From the NCBI RefSeq assembly GCF_000691505.1, contig NZ_JMIP02000017.1:62001-126000 (forward strand): a DNA stretch of 64,000 nt, in the 5' to 3' direction. Both the position numbers and the translations under genes were made by a program. This DNA comes from Halostagnicola sp. A56. Lineage in GTDB: Archaea > Halobacteriota > Halobacteria > Halobacteriales > Natrialbaceae. Within the stretch, counting starts at the first letter, position 1. Each line of letters starts with the position of its first letter. This document shows positions 7,611 to 15,856 of this stretch, piece by piece. The notes beneath the pieces are model-generated. The model had not been told where the DNA came from. It searched no databases and worked only from the letters and a program-made list of their open reading frames with translations.

Positions 7611-8712
7611 TTCCGTTCTCGAGGGCGTGCGAGTTCCGCATGGCGGCGAGACCGATCGAGCGGTGCTCGACTTCTCGGCGAACACGAACCCGTTCGTCCC
7701 CGACGGCGTCGAGGAGGTGTACGCGAACGCCTTCTCGGACGCGCGTCGGTATCCCAACGACGACTACCCCGAGTTTCGGGCGGCGGCCGCCGTGTACGTC
7801 GACTGCAACCGCGAGCACGTCGTCCCCACGCCGGGCGGTCTCGCGGCGATTCGACTCGCGATGGAGACCGCCCTCGAGCCGGGCGACAGGGCGCTCGTTC
7901 CGTATCCCAGTTTCGGCGAGTACGCCCGCGAGGTCGCACTACAGGGAGCGAACCCCCTTTTCGTAGCCCACGAGTCGATGCTCGAGGCGACGACGAATCT
8001 GCTCGAGTCCTGTTCGCTCGCCGTGGTCTGTACGCCGAACAACCCCACGGGCGAGGCCGCGGACGTGAACGACCTCGAGCGGTTCGCGAACCGCTGTGGG
8101 GACGCAGGAACGACGCTTTTGATCGACGAAGCCTTCCTCGGGTTTACCGACGTGCCCTCCGCCGCGAGCAGTTCCTGGGGCCCTCGCTCCAGCGATCACG
8201 TTATCGTCGCCCGATCGCTCACCAAACTCTTCGGACTGCCGGGCCTGCGCGCCGGGTTCGCCGTCGCGTCGGGCGATCGGCGCGGCCGGCTCGAGACCGC
8301 CCGCCGATCCTGGTGTCTCGGAACCCCCGCCGCTCGAGTCGGCGCGTACTGTCTCGAGCAGGATTCGTTCGTCGAGACGACCCGCGAGCGCGTCGACCGC
8401 GAGCGCGACCGAATGTGCGCGGCGCTCGAGACGCGATTCGACGTCTTCCCGTCCGACGCCCCGTACCTGCTCTGTGAGGCTGGTGACGAGGACGTTTCAG
8501 AGATTATCGAGACCGCGAGCGAGCGCGGCGTCGCGATCAGGGACGCGCGGACGTTTCGCTCGCTCGAGTCGCACTTCCGGGTCGCCGTGAAGGACAGGGA
8601 ACGCAACGACCGGGCGCTCGAGGCCCTCGGCATCGAACGCTCGAGCGTCGAGGAGTCAGGTGTCGAGCCAGATATCGAACAGTCGGACGGCGAACCGACG
8701 GGGGACGAGTGA
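7600..8712 (+). CDS. cobD: L-threonine-O-3-phosphate decarboxylase CobD (class I/II aminotransferase fold)
   Basis: 370 aa PLP enzyme. Conserved parts are FSANTNPFVP near the N terminus, CTPNNPTGE, LLIDEAFLGF and the PLP-lysine segment SLTKLFGLPGLRAGF. It makes (R)-1-amino-2-propanol phosphate, the linker used by CbiB. The fold is shared with histidinol-phosphate aminotransferase, but the FSANTNP motif and the position inside the B12 operon favour CobD. The last 35 residues are an acidic tail typical of halophiles. The stop overlaps the GTG of cbiZ. Confidence 0.9.
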   Translation: MDPDSVLEGVRVPHGGETDRAVLDFSANTNPFVPDGVEEVYANAFSDARRYPNDDYPEFRAAAAVYVDCNREHVVPTPGGLAAIRLAMETALEPGDRALVPYPSFGEYAREVALQGANPLFVAHESMLEATTNLLESCSLAVVCTPNNPTGEAADVNDLERFANRCGDAGTTLLIDEAFLGFTDVPSAASSSWGPRSSDHVIVARSLTKLFGLPGLRAGFAVASGDRRGRLETARRSWCLGTPAARVGAYCLEQDSFVETTRERVDRERDRMCAALETRFDVFPSDAPYLLCEAGDEDVSEIIETASERGVAIRDARTFRSLESHFRVAVKDRERNDRALEALGIERSSVEESGVEPDIEQSDGEPTGDE

Positions 8713-9548
8713 GCGGCGGTGGCGAGGACGTGACGGACGCCCCCGAACCGAGCGCTGGCGATTCGATCGAACCGACCGAAAACGACGACTCTGCCGAAAG
8801 CGATGACTCGGCTGAACCGACCGCGTTCGAGACGACTCGACGCGACGGAGTCGTTCGCCTCCGCCGCGCCGGCGTCGAATGGCTCTCGAGCGGGGCCGAC
8901 GGCGGGCGGTGGGAGACCGACGCCGCGTACAACCTCTCGATACCGGACGGCTGGCCGCGGACGGACCTCGAGACCTACGTCGACGACCGACTCGAGCGCG
9001 CCGGGTTCGACGAGCGCGGCCCCGCGTTGCTGACCGGCGTCGACATCGCCGACGCCCGCGGTGCTCGTTGTGGGCCGGTCACGGCTATCGTCACCGCCGG
9101 CCTCTCGAATCCCGCCGTACTGCCGATGAACCCCCAGGGCGGCGCGCTACCGGACGGCGACCTCGAGAGCGCGACCGACCCCGGTGACCCGGTCGGGACC
9201 GTCAACGTCCTCGTCGGGACGACCCGATCCCTCTCAGCGGGAGCGCTCGCGAATCTCCTGACGGTCGCCGCGGAGGCCAAGACTGCGACGCTGCTCGAGA
9301 TGACCGGGTTTCCTGGAACGACTAGCGACGCGATTATCGTCGGACACGACCCTGCGGGCGAGCGGTCCGAGTTCTCGGGGACCGCGACGGTGGTCGGGGC
9401 GGCGACGCGAGCGTGCGTCCGGGACGCGCTCCTCGAGGCTCTCCGTGCACACTACGACGGAAGCGAGATCAGTGCTCCGCCCTCGCTCGAGGCGGCTAAA
9501 TACGGACTCTCGACGGACGTCGCCGCAGATGTCTTCGACCTCGATTGA
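8709..9548 (+). CDS. cbiZ: Adenosylcobinamide amidohydrolase CbiZ
   Basis: 279 aa from a GTG at 8709 that overlaps the cobD stop. An acidic, probably disordered leader covers about residues 1-45. The CbiZ domain follows, with TAAYNL-like AAYNLSIP, SNPAVLPMN and the C-terminal GTATVVGAATRACVRDALLEAL. It hydrolyses imported adenosylcobinamide to adenosylcobyric acid so that salvaged corrinoids can re-enter synthesis at CbiB. It is the last gene of the operon and fits with the btuFCD importer 15 kb away. Confidence 0.9.
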   Translation: MSGGGEDVTDAPEPSAGDSIEPTENDDSAESDDSAEPTAFETTRRDGVVRLRRAGVEWLSSGADGGRWETDAAYNLSIPDGWPRTDLETYVDDRLERAGFDERGPALLTGVDIADARGARCGPVTAIVTAGLSNPAVLPMNPQGGALPDGDLESATDPGDPVGTVNVLVGTTRSLSAGALANLLTVAAEAKTATLLEMTGFPGTTSDAIIVGHDPAGERSEFSGTATVVGAATRACVRDALLEALRAHYDGSEISAPPSLEAAKYGLSTDVAADVFDLD

Positions 9549-9599
9549 ACGCGAACGCCATTCTGGTCGCCAGCTGTCCGACTTCGCCGGTCACTGGAG

Positions 9600-9983
9600 T
9601 CACAGCGAGTTTCCCCCGCCCTCGTCGACCGGATCCTGTGACCGCTCGTCGAGGCTCTCGAGATCGCGTTCGGGGTTCGCCTCGTTTCTATCGCCTGCCT
9701 GTCCCGTTATCTCGCCGTAGATCGCCTCTCGAGCTTCTTCGGCTGATTCGAACTCCTCACCAGCGAGTCGATCGAAGACGCTTCCGAGCGATTCCGTCTC
9801 GTTCGGAAGCGCCATCCGATCGTCGCCGTACTCCGACGCGATCTCCTCGCTGGTGACCGGATACTCGAGTTCGCCCAGGTGCTCCTCGACGTTCTCGAGG
9901 ATCGATTCGGTGGTGTCCGCGCGATCGGCTTTTCGGTCGCCGATACGATCCTGTGCGCGATCCGCGTCGGGTTCGTCGGCCAT
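9600..9983 (-). CDS. Small acidic haloarchaeal protein (DUF5789-like)
   Basis: 127 aa. The ATG at 9983 gives MADEPDADRAQD; the longer upstream frame reads through non-acidic, improbable sequence. The middle has the recurring haloarchaeal motif LEYPVTSEEIASEYGDD and NETESLGSVFDRL, which I associate with DUF5789 (from memory, not searched). No catalytic motif is seen. It converges on cbiZ with a 51-nt gap. Confidence 0.75.
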   Translation of the reverse strand: MADEPDADRAQDRIGDRKADRADTTESILENVEEHLGELEYPVTSEEIASEYGDDRMALPNETESLGSVFDRLAGEEFESAEEAREAIYGEITGQAGDRNEANPERDLESLDERSQDPVDEGGGNSL

Positions 9984-10550
9984 GTGCGGGCGTACCCGAA
10001 GCGCGCTGAAAAGCGGTTGGCCGGCGAGCGCGTGTGCCGGCCTGTCGGAACGAAATCGCAGGTGGCCAGTCTCACTCCGAACCGAACTCTCTCGAGACGT
10101 TTGTCGACATCCGGATCGCTCTATAGACCACATATACACCGTTTTTGGCCCCCGTGGTGTCCGTTCGACTGGCGTGTTCGGCCAGTGCCACAGATCGTAG
10201 TCAATCGCCTCGGAACCTCACTGTTCGGTGTCGTATTGGTGAGACCGGCACCGATTCGGGCGACTCGTGAACATCGTTCGCGGCCACACGCCTGCGGAGA
10301 CAATCACACATGGGCCGATCCCGGCGAGTCCCCACGCCGCAACCGAAGTGGCTTCGCGCCACCGGCCCGATTCGGACTCGATACGGCCATCTCGAGTCCC
10401 CTCATTTTCACTCACGCTTGATCCGATGTCGACGGGTGTCAGACGAGTCTTCTCAGCACATGACAACTGATTTTCCTTCGATATCGAACCCAGCGAAACC
10501 CACCTTGCCTTCGGCGATGACCCTTACCACCCCCCATGGCTACTGCACCA

Positions 10551-10604
10551 TACCCCGCGGGAAGCCACCATCACACCAACTACCTACCGCTGTTCCGCGG
10601 GGTA
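10551..10604. repeat. Inverted repeat upstream of glpA
   Basis: Perfect 10-bp arms TACCCCGCGG (10551-10560) and CCGCGGGGTA (10595-10604) with a 34-nt spacer. It ends 65 nt before the glpA start. It could be an operator pair or an RNA structure. Confidence 0.6.
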
Positions 10605-10635
10605 TTCTCACTGGTTCACAACTCGATCTCGAGTG

Positions 10636-10645
10636 AAACATATGT
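10636..10645 (+). promoter_or_regulatory. TATA-like box of glpA
   Basis: AAACATATGT lies about 27-34 nt before the ATG at 10670, consistent with a leaderless transcript. Confidence 0.45.
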
Positions 10646-10669
10646 CCGTCCGGACGGCGTACGACGCCT

Positions 10670-11911
10670 ATGAACAGTCGAACGGACGTCCTCGTTATCG
10701 GCGGCGGCGCGACCGGCGTCGGGATCGCCAGAGACCTCGCGCTTCGGGACGTAGACGTGACGCTAGTCGAACGCGACGGCCTGGCCGCGGGCGCGTCGGG
10801 CCGGTCTCACGGCCTCTTACATAGCGGCGCCCGATACGCCGAATCCGACGAAGCGGGCGCTCGAGAGTGCCTTCGGGAGAACCGTATCCTTCGGTCGATC
10901 GGTGGCGACTGTGTTCGCCACACCCGCGGTCTGTTCGTCCAGTTGGCCGGTGACGATCCGGACTATTTCGAGGCGAAGCGCGCCGCCTGTGCGGAGATCG
11001 GCATTCCGACGGAGATCGTCGACGCGAACGAGATCCGGGCGGAACTGCCGGCGCTCAACCACGAGGTCGAACGGGCGATGTGGGTCCCCGACGGCGTCGT
11101 CGTTCCCTCTCGGTTGGTCGCTGCGAACGCAGCAGACGCCCGCGATCACGGCGCGGAAATTCTGCCCCACGCGCCGGTCACGTCGATGACGCTCGAGGAG
11201 GGCGACGGCGAACCCAGCACGCGGAGAATATCGCAGGTTTCGATCGGCGGCGAGCCAGAACGCACCATTGAACCCAAAATCGTTGTCAACGCTGCCGGCG
11301 CGTACGCCGAACGGATCGGCGAACTGGCAGGCGTCTCGATTCCGATGCGCCCGACCAGAGGCGTCATGGTCTCGGTCGAGTACGACTCGTTCGAACCGGT
11401 GCTCAACCGCTGTCGCGATCCGGACGACGGCGACATCATCGTTCCCCACGACGAGGAGGTTGTCCTCGGGACGACGAGCGTTCCCGTCGACGATCCCGAC
11501 GAGTACGAACGGGCCGACTGGGAGGTCGAACGCACGGTCGCCGAGTGCTCGAAACTGGTCCCGGACGTCAGCGAGCGGGAGATCACGCGAACCTGGTGGG
11601 GTGTCAGACCGCTGTACGAACCGGACGAAGCCGCCCGCGGCGGCCGCGGGATCTCGAGGGGGTTCGTCCGACTGGATCACGCCGACGACGGCGTCGACAA
11701 CTTCCTCAGTATCGTCGGCGGCAAGCTCACGACGTATCGGCAGATGGCCGAGGCGACCACCGATCTGGTCTGTGCGAAACTCGAGGTGGACGCCGAATGT
11801 CTTACAGCCGATGTCTCGCTTCCGAACGCGGACGATCCGGCGCAGTTAGACGCCTACGTCCGGGAGTTCGACGCTGGCAGTCCGACGGACGCGGATCTCG
11901 TCGGTCGGTGA
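10670..11911 (+). CDS. glpA: GlpA-type FAD-dependent glycerol-3-phosphate dehydrogenase, short form
   Basis: 413 aa. The N-terminal dinucleotide-binding loop VLVIGGGATGVGIARDLA, SHGLLHSGARYA, VVNAAGAYAERI and IVGGKLTTYRQMAE are GlpA/GlpD family motifs. It oxidises glycerol-3-phosphate to dihydroxyacetone phosphate and passes electrons to the respiratory chain. The protein stops about 125 residues short of E. coli-type GlpA, lacking the C-terminal cysteine-rich BFD-like domain, and no glpB or glpC follows. It may be a second, shorter paralogue, or its 3' end was lost when the adjacent AT-rich island arrived. The catalytic FAD domain looks complete. Confidence 0.85.
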   Translation: MNSRTDVLVIGGGATGVGIARDLALRDVDVTLVERDGLAAGASGRSHGLLHSGARYAESDEAGARECLRENRILRSIGGDCVRHTRGLFVQLAGDDPDYFEAKRAACAEIGIPTEIVDANEIRAELPALNHEVERAMWVPDGVVVPSRLVAANAADARDHGAEILPHAPVTSMTLEEGDGEPSTRRISQVSIGGEPERTIEPKIVVNAAGAYAERIGELAGVSIPMRPTRGVMVSVEYDSFEPVLNRCRDPDDGDIIVPHDEEVVLGTTSVPVDDPDEYERADWEVERTVAECSKLVPDVSEREITRTWWGVRPLYEPDEAARGGRGISRGFVRLDHADDGVDNFLSIVGGKLTTYRQMAEATTDLVCAKLEVDAECLTADVSLPNADDPAQLDAYVREFDAGSPTDADLVGR

Positions 11912-12338
11912 CTGGATTCGTAAACGACCGCTGCAATCAGGTGTAACGTGTGCCAGTCAGCCATGTCGACGAACGGGTCGTCTACTTATCTCGTCACTTG
12001 TACTGGCGAATCCACTGCTGTAGTGGCTGCCATTGGTTCTCCCCCGATAGTCGTACAGCGGCAATAGTGAGTAGAGTAACAGAATGACCGGACTGGTTGC
12101 CAATTTCGACAGTAGTTGTCGCAAAGGTCGTAGAAGATACAGCAAAGCAGTAGCTATAGTCTAGGAAGAATACGGGGACAAATGGGAGACTAATCGGAAT
12201 GGTTGTAAATAGAACCAAATACTATTTTTGATGACGATCTTTTTACACATAATATTAGTGTGGCTGATATATTTATATGCGTCTTCAGAAAGAGCTAATG
12301 CGATTGATTACCATACGTTGAGCATAGTGGGATCTGCA
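11912..12338. other. AT-rich segment with no clear gene
   Basis: The base composition drops sharply compared with the flanks. A 74-codon minus-strand frame (11994-12218) and other short frames exist, but none has recognisable or acidic haloarchaeal character. It is the left edge of the accessory island. Confidence 0.5.
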
Positions 12339-12467
12339 ATGAAAGAACCATGTGATGATGGCGATCATGATCCGGTTTGGGACCCCGAGTCGGGAACAAC
12401 CGTGTGTACAAAATGTAAATTACCGAGCGAAGAAATAATCAACTCACTTGGGCACACCCTCTATTAG
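12339..12467 (+). CDS. Possible small protein with Cys pair (hypothetical)
   Basis: 42 aa if started at the ATG at 12339. It reads MKEPCDDGDHDPVW with a later CTKCKLPSE pair, so one C-x2-C and a single upstream Cys could bind a metal. An upstream hydrophobic extension in the same frame starting at 12228 is possible. No relative is recognised. It lies alone in AT-rich DNA beside an IS200-type remnant, so it could equally be a fragment. Confidence 0.35.
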   Translation: MKEPCDDGDHDPVWDPESGTTVCTKCKLPSEEIINSLGHTLY

Positions 12468-12490
12468 GTACTAACATTCATTGACCTCCT

Positions 12491-13038
12491 CCCGTGCCTA
12501 AAGTCGCGGGAATCCCACCATGGGATTTCGTTCGTCCTCCTCGTGACGTTGGATGTACTTCTCGACAGTCTCGCTTGAGACGTAGCCTGCTGTTCCCGCG
12601 TAGTAGCCGCGCGCCCACTTGATTTTCTCGCCGTCGTGGTCGGCGTGTCGATGGTTATACTTCCGCGAACTGATGCCTTTGAACCAGTTGGCGAGAAGTG
12701 ACGGGGCGTGCTTCGGGGGACTACTCACGAACAGGTGAACGTGGTAGGATTGGACGGTGAGGTCAACAATTTCCAACCCTTCTCGTCGGCGATTTCGTGC
12801 AGGATTCGACGCACACCGCCTTCGACCTCGTTAACCAGTACCGAGTTGCGATACTTCGGCAACCACACTATGTGGTAGTTGAGGTTGTAGGTTGCGTGTC
12901 GTGTGGTTTTCATCCGTCTACACACTATGATGAGAAACGATGTTAAAACTGCCGGATAGCGTGGGAAATCCGGCCGATTGTAGCAATATGTTCCGGACGC
13001 ACTATGCCTACCGATCGACCCGCGCCTGAAGACGCGGG
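12491..13038 (-). mobile_element. IS200/IS605-type insertion sequence remnant (tnpA only)
   Basis: About 550 bp bounded by two hairpins of the kind recognised by IS200/IS605 HUH transposases. The left-end hairpin is CCCGCG-CCTGAAGA-CGCGGG (13019-13038) upstream of tnpA. The right-end hairpin CCCGTG-CCTAAAGT-CGCGGG (12491-12510) overlaps the end of tnpA and has one mismatched pair. The transposase inside is frameshifted and no tnpB accompanies it. Exact ends were not resolved, because this family makes no target duplication. Confidence 0.75.
12498..12913 (-). pseudogene. tnpA: Frameshifted IS200-type transposase TnpA
   Basis: Reading starts at the ATG at 12913 (MKTTRHATYNLNYHIVWLPK) and continues in frame to about 12773. 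It then needs a change of frame to continue as EIVDLTVQSYHVHLFVSSPP to the TAG at 12498. The HVHLFV motif is the metal-binding HUH-type motif, and the C-terminal GYVSSETVEKYI helix carries candidate catalytic tyrosines. The junction between tgg-aaa-ttg codons and the downstream frame suggests loss of several bases between short TTGG repeats (inference). The element is therefore probably immobile unless helped in trans. Confidence 0.85.
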
Positions 13039-13050
13039 TATGCGCTCGCA

Positions 13051-13272
13051 CTATGCATCAATGGTGATTCGATACACAGTCGGGTTTCCGGATGTTTCAC
13101 GCCAGACACTGAGCACTCCCTTGCGAACGAGCTGTTGAAAGATTGGACTAATTCGTTGTGGAGATGCGTTGGTAGCTTCTGTTATATGCTTGACTTTTAT
13201 ATGGTTGTTCCCCTTTCTATGGTGGTCACGGATCGCTGCCCGAACTTCTGACTCGAGTTCGACTTCTTGCAT
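13051..13272 (-). CDS. Small winged-helix DNA-binding protein
   Basis: 73 aa. The order of helices and the phrases EVRAAIRDHHRKG, NASPQRISPIFQQLVRKGVLSV and NPTVYRITIDA fit a minimal MarR/Lrp-like winged helix, with a recognition helix at about residues 34-50 and a wing at the C terminus. It starts at the ATG at 13272. It lies between the IS200 remnant and the integrase pair in AT-rich DNA, so it probably belongs to an integrated element. Target genes are unknown. Confidence 0.65.
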   Translation of the reverse strand: MQEVELESEVRAAIRDHHRKGNNHIKVKHITEATNASPQRISPIFQQLVRKGVLSVWRETSGNPTVYRITIDA

Positions 13273-13607
13273 ACCTATATATTTAACAAACCCTCATTAA
13301 AATATTACCCATTGTTCATGTGGTAATCCGGTAGGGAATGTGTTTACGAGAAAAACGATTGCTCTTCGAGATCGGAGAAAGTCAGATTTTCAGCGATTGT
13401 TTCAATTTTCGTGTCAGCTTGAGCTTTTGCATCGGATGATCGTGATCTCGAGCGAGAGGTTAGATCTCAACTCATCACCCTAGAGACGACATTAATCTAG
13501 AATAGAAGGACTAGAGATAGCGCCAATAACGACATAGTGATCGAGATAAGATCACTTAGCTCGAAATATGGGGTACTTTGAAGGTCCCACAATCGAATGC
13601 GTCTCGT
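13273..13607. other. AT-rich intergenic region
   Basis: 335 nt with no convincing ORF. It separates the divergent winged-helix gene and the DUF5805-like gene and probably holds both promoters. Confidence 0.5.
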
Positions 13608-14000
13608 ATGTCCGAATCCGTCGAGACTACTCGGAAATCTGTGAAGACCTACCTTCCCGAGTACCAGAAAGACGAGTGGAAATCCCACGCCGAAGCGCTC
13701 GGAATGAGCCAGAGCGAGTTCGTCAGGACGATGGTCCAGGCCGGACGAAACGGGTTCGAACCGGCGAACGAGGAACCCGATTCTGGGAACGCAGACCCTA
13801 GGGGTAACGACCTCGAAAGCAGGGTCCTCGAGTTGCTGTCCGCTGACACGTATTCGTGGGAGGAACTCCTCGAGGCGGTCAGCGACGACATCGAAGCGAG
13901 ACTCGAGGAGACGCTCAGCGAACTCCAGAACGAGAATCGAATTCGATACAGCGGTCGGCACGGTGGATACACCGTCATCGAGGAGACGGATGGCGACTAA
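13608..14000 (+). CDS. DUF5805-like protein with RHH-type N terminus, partner of the recombinase
   Basis: 130 aa from the ATG at 13608 (MSESVETTRKSVKTYLPEYQ). Residues about 10-45 (TYLPEYQKDEWKSHAEALGMSQSEFVRTMV) look like a ribbon-helix-helix DNA-binding unit. The C-terminal half (WEELLEAVSDDIEARLEETL and GRHGGYTVIEE) looks like a small winged helix. The stop overlaps the start of the tyrosine recombinase by 11 nt. I recall this gene pair being common in haloarchaeal genomes, so it may act as a recombination directionality or regulatory partner (inference). Confidence 0.7.
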   Translation: MSESVETTRKSVKTYLPEYQKDEWKSHAEALGMSQSEFVRTMVQAGRNGFEPANEEPDSGNADPRGNDLESRVLELLSADTYSWEELLEAVSDDIEARLEETLSELQNENRIRYSGRHGGYTVIEETDGD

Positions 14001-15033
14001 CGTCGATGCGGCCGAGGAGGTTTCCGACCCCATCGAGTACTTCCTCGAGGACCAGCGCTACCACGGAAAAAGCGAGCGGACGCTCGCGGCGTACGACCGT
14101 GTTCTCCACGAGTTCGAGTCCTACGTCCGTTCAGAGTTCGAGGCCGTCGAATCGCCGGACGACGCAGACCGACGCGAATGTATGGCCTGGATCCACTCCC
14201 TTCGCGGTGCTCGAAAACCCAGTACGATCGCGACCTACGCCTCGTATCTCAACCGCTTTTACGACTACATGAACAGGGTCGGGGAGTTCGACGAGAACCC
14301 GATGGCGCTGGTGATGGAGGAGATGTCCGAATCCATCGATACGAACCCCACGCGCCGTGATATCTCCGTCTCCGAGATGCGGTCGTTCGTCGACTCGATC
14401 GGCCACCCGCTCGAGCGCGCGGTGATCGTCACGCTGCTCAAAACCGGGATGCGAGTCGGCGAGCTTTGCAATCTCGACCTTCGCGATCTGCACATCGACG
14501 TTTCGCGACTCGAGTACGATCGACAGCCGCGCGTAGAACTCGAGCGGCGAGCGGACTCGCTTTTCGTCTCCGCGAGGCCCGCTCGCGGGGCCACCGTCAA
14601 CGGCGAAGAGCGCACGGCCTCGAACAAGCGCGAACGTGATACGATCGTTCCCGTCGATGCGGAGCTTCAACGGGCGCTCGAGCGGTGGCTCGCGATTCGG
14701 CCGGACAGTCGATCGCCGGCGGAGCCGCTCTTTCTCGACACCGGCGAGTCGTGGGGACAGCGGCTCACACCCGCGGATATTCGCTATATCGTCGAGAAAC
14801 ACGCTCGAGAACGCGGCTGGTACCGGACGGGCGGCGGCGCGACCGAAAACGTGACGCCGCACTACTTTAGACACTTCTTTACGACACATCTCAGGGATCG
14901 AACCGGCGACCGCGGCGTCGTGAAGTACCTCCGCGGAGACGTCGCGAGCGACGTGATCGACACGTACACCCACAATTGGGGCGATCAGGTCCGAACCGTC
15001 TACGAATCCAATATTTACACCTTATTCGTGTAG
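13990..15033 (+). CDS. Tyrosine recombinase / integrase (XerC/D-like)
   Basis: 347 aa. Residues about 10-115 form a SAM-like N-terminal core-binding domain (YFLEDQRYHGKSERTLAAYD). The catalytic domain carries Arg in LLKTGMRVGELCNL, the HxxR box in TPHYFRHFFTTHL, and a C-terminal THNWGDQVRTVYESNIY segment with His/Asn and candidate nucleophile tyrosines. A Lys-bearing region lies between. It cuts and joins DNA at specific sites, either for element integration or chromosome dimer resolution. The ATG at 13990 overlaps the preceding gene, so the two are translated together. Nothing in the sequence looks broken. Confidence 0.88.
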   Translation: MATNVDAAEEVSDPIEYFLEDQRYHGKSERTLAAYDRVLHEFESYVRSEFEAVESPDDADRRECMAWIHSLRGARKPSTIATYASYLNRFYDYMNRVGEFDENPMALVMEEMSESIDTNPTRRDISVSEMRSFVDSIGHPLERAVIVTLLKTGMRVGELCNLDLRDLHIDVSRLEYDRQPRVELERRADSLFVSARPARGATVNGEERTASNKRERDTIVPVDAELQRALERWLAIRPDSRSPAEPLFLDTGESWGQRLTPADIRYIVEKHARERGWYRTGGGATENVTPHYFRHFFTTHLRDRTGDRGVVKYLRGDVASDVIDTYTHNWGDQVRTVYESNIYTLFV

Positions 15034-15446
15034 CGAGAGGGTGAAACGCCCTCTGTGGGATATATTTACTATGTTCGTACTAAATAGTGTCCGTCTGTGC
15101 CGAGACAGGTAAACTGAATAACGCTATATCATATTTGGTGGGGCCAGTGAAATTCCGTACCACTAGAAACTCGGTTAGATACATCGTCGGGCAACGCGTG
15201 GGTGTCTCTCCGATTTGCTTGCTGAGCCGGACTGCTGCAGTCGCTTCCGACGAAACTGAATTCGTCCAGCGACGAGGGCGGACGGCCGTTCTGGCGACCG
15301 CTGAAACGGGTACTTCCGTTCTATCCGCAAATCAACCGGATATGGTCTGGGATGACGATCAGAGTGAATATATCCTCCGTCGCTATATCAAGCCCGAGAA
15401 TTCGGTTCGGGGGAGTTACCAGTTCCCGTCCGGATCGCCCTCGAGT
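15034..15446. other. Intergenic region, no gene seen
   Basis: 413 nt between the recombinase and the convergent zinc-finger gene. A long plus-strand frame (15087-15602) runs antisense over the zinc-finger gene and lacks haloarchaeal protein character. No repeats or hairpins stood out. Confidence 0.55.
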
Positions 15447-15680
15447 TCACTGCGTCGCCGTCAGGACGTCGTCGACGTTGAAAATATCCTCGGTGAGTCC
15501 GCTCCCGTCGCAGTCGTCGTTCGGACACTCGTAGTGCCACCCGTCGCGCGTCGCCTCGCCCTCCGCGAAGCGCTCGCCACAGACGTGACAGCAGAGTTGT
15601 GATTTCCTACACGAGTCCCGGTGCAACTCGAGGGCAAGTTCAGTCTGGAACGACTGATTGCAGTTACGACAGGTGTGCAT
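15447..15680 (-). CDS. Small zinc-finger protein (C2H2-like plus CPxC knuckle)
   Basis: 77 aa. The N terminus MHTCRNCNQSF...LELHRDSC has a C-x2-C ... H-x4-C finger. A second module has CHVCGERF followed by YECPNDDCDG, another four-cysteine site. Haloarchaea encode many such one- or two-finger micro-proteins, some of which affect biofilm or swarming, but no role can be assigned here. It starts at the ATG at 15680 and is transcribed towards the recombinase. Confidence 0.8.
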   Translation of the reverse strand: MHTCRNCNQSFQTELALELHRDSCRKSQLCCHVCGERFAEGEATRDGWHYECPNDDCDGSGLTEDIFNVDDVLTATQ

Positions 15681-15856
15681 AATTCGTCAGACGACAGCAT
15701 CCGTAAAAACTGCTTGGGTTCTCGGATCCGCGTCTGTCCGCGTCTCGAGGGGTCTATGCGGTATAGTCGGCAGCGGAGCGCACTCGAAAAGCGAGCGAGT
15801 GAGAGACGGGAATCGATTTGGAAGACGGTGCGAATCGGGTCGCTCGAGCCGGCCGA

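Larger units (their letters stand above)
9984..10669. other. 686-nt intergenic region without a convincing gene
   Basis: No frame shows haloarchaeal coding character. The region contains a perfect inverted repeat (10551-10604) and a TATA-like box (10636-10645) belonging to glpA. Nothing else was recognised. Confidence 0.6.

Noticed and set aside
10218-10466. 82-codon minus-strand ORF in the glpA upstream region
   Set aside because: No recognisable family, neutral composition, and no promoter at its start.
11994-12218. 74-codon minus-strand ORF in AT-rich DNA
   Set aside because: Hydrophobic start and no family; expected by chance in low-GC sequence. It could be a gene fragment but cannot be supported.
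15087-15602. 171-codon plus-strand ORF
   Set aside because: It lies partly antisense to the zinc-finger gene, whose Cys/His pattern is convincing, and has no haloarchaeal composition.
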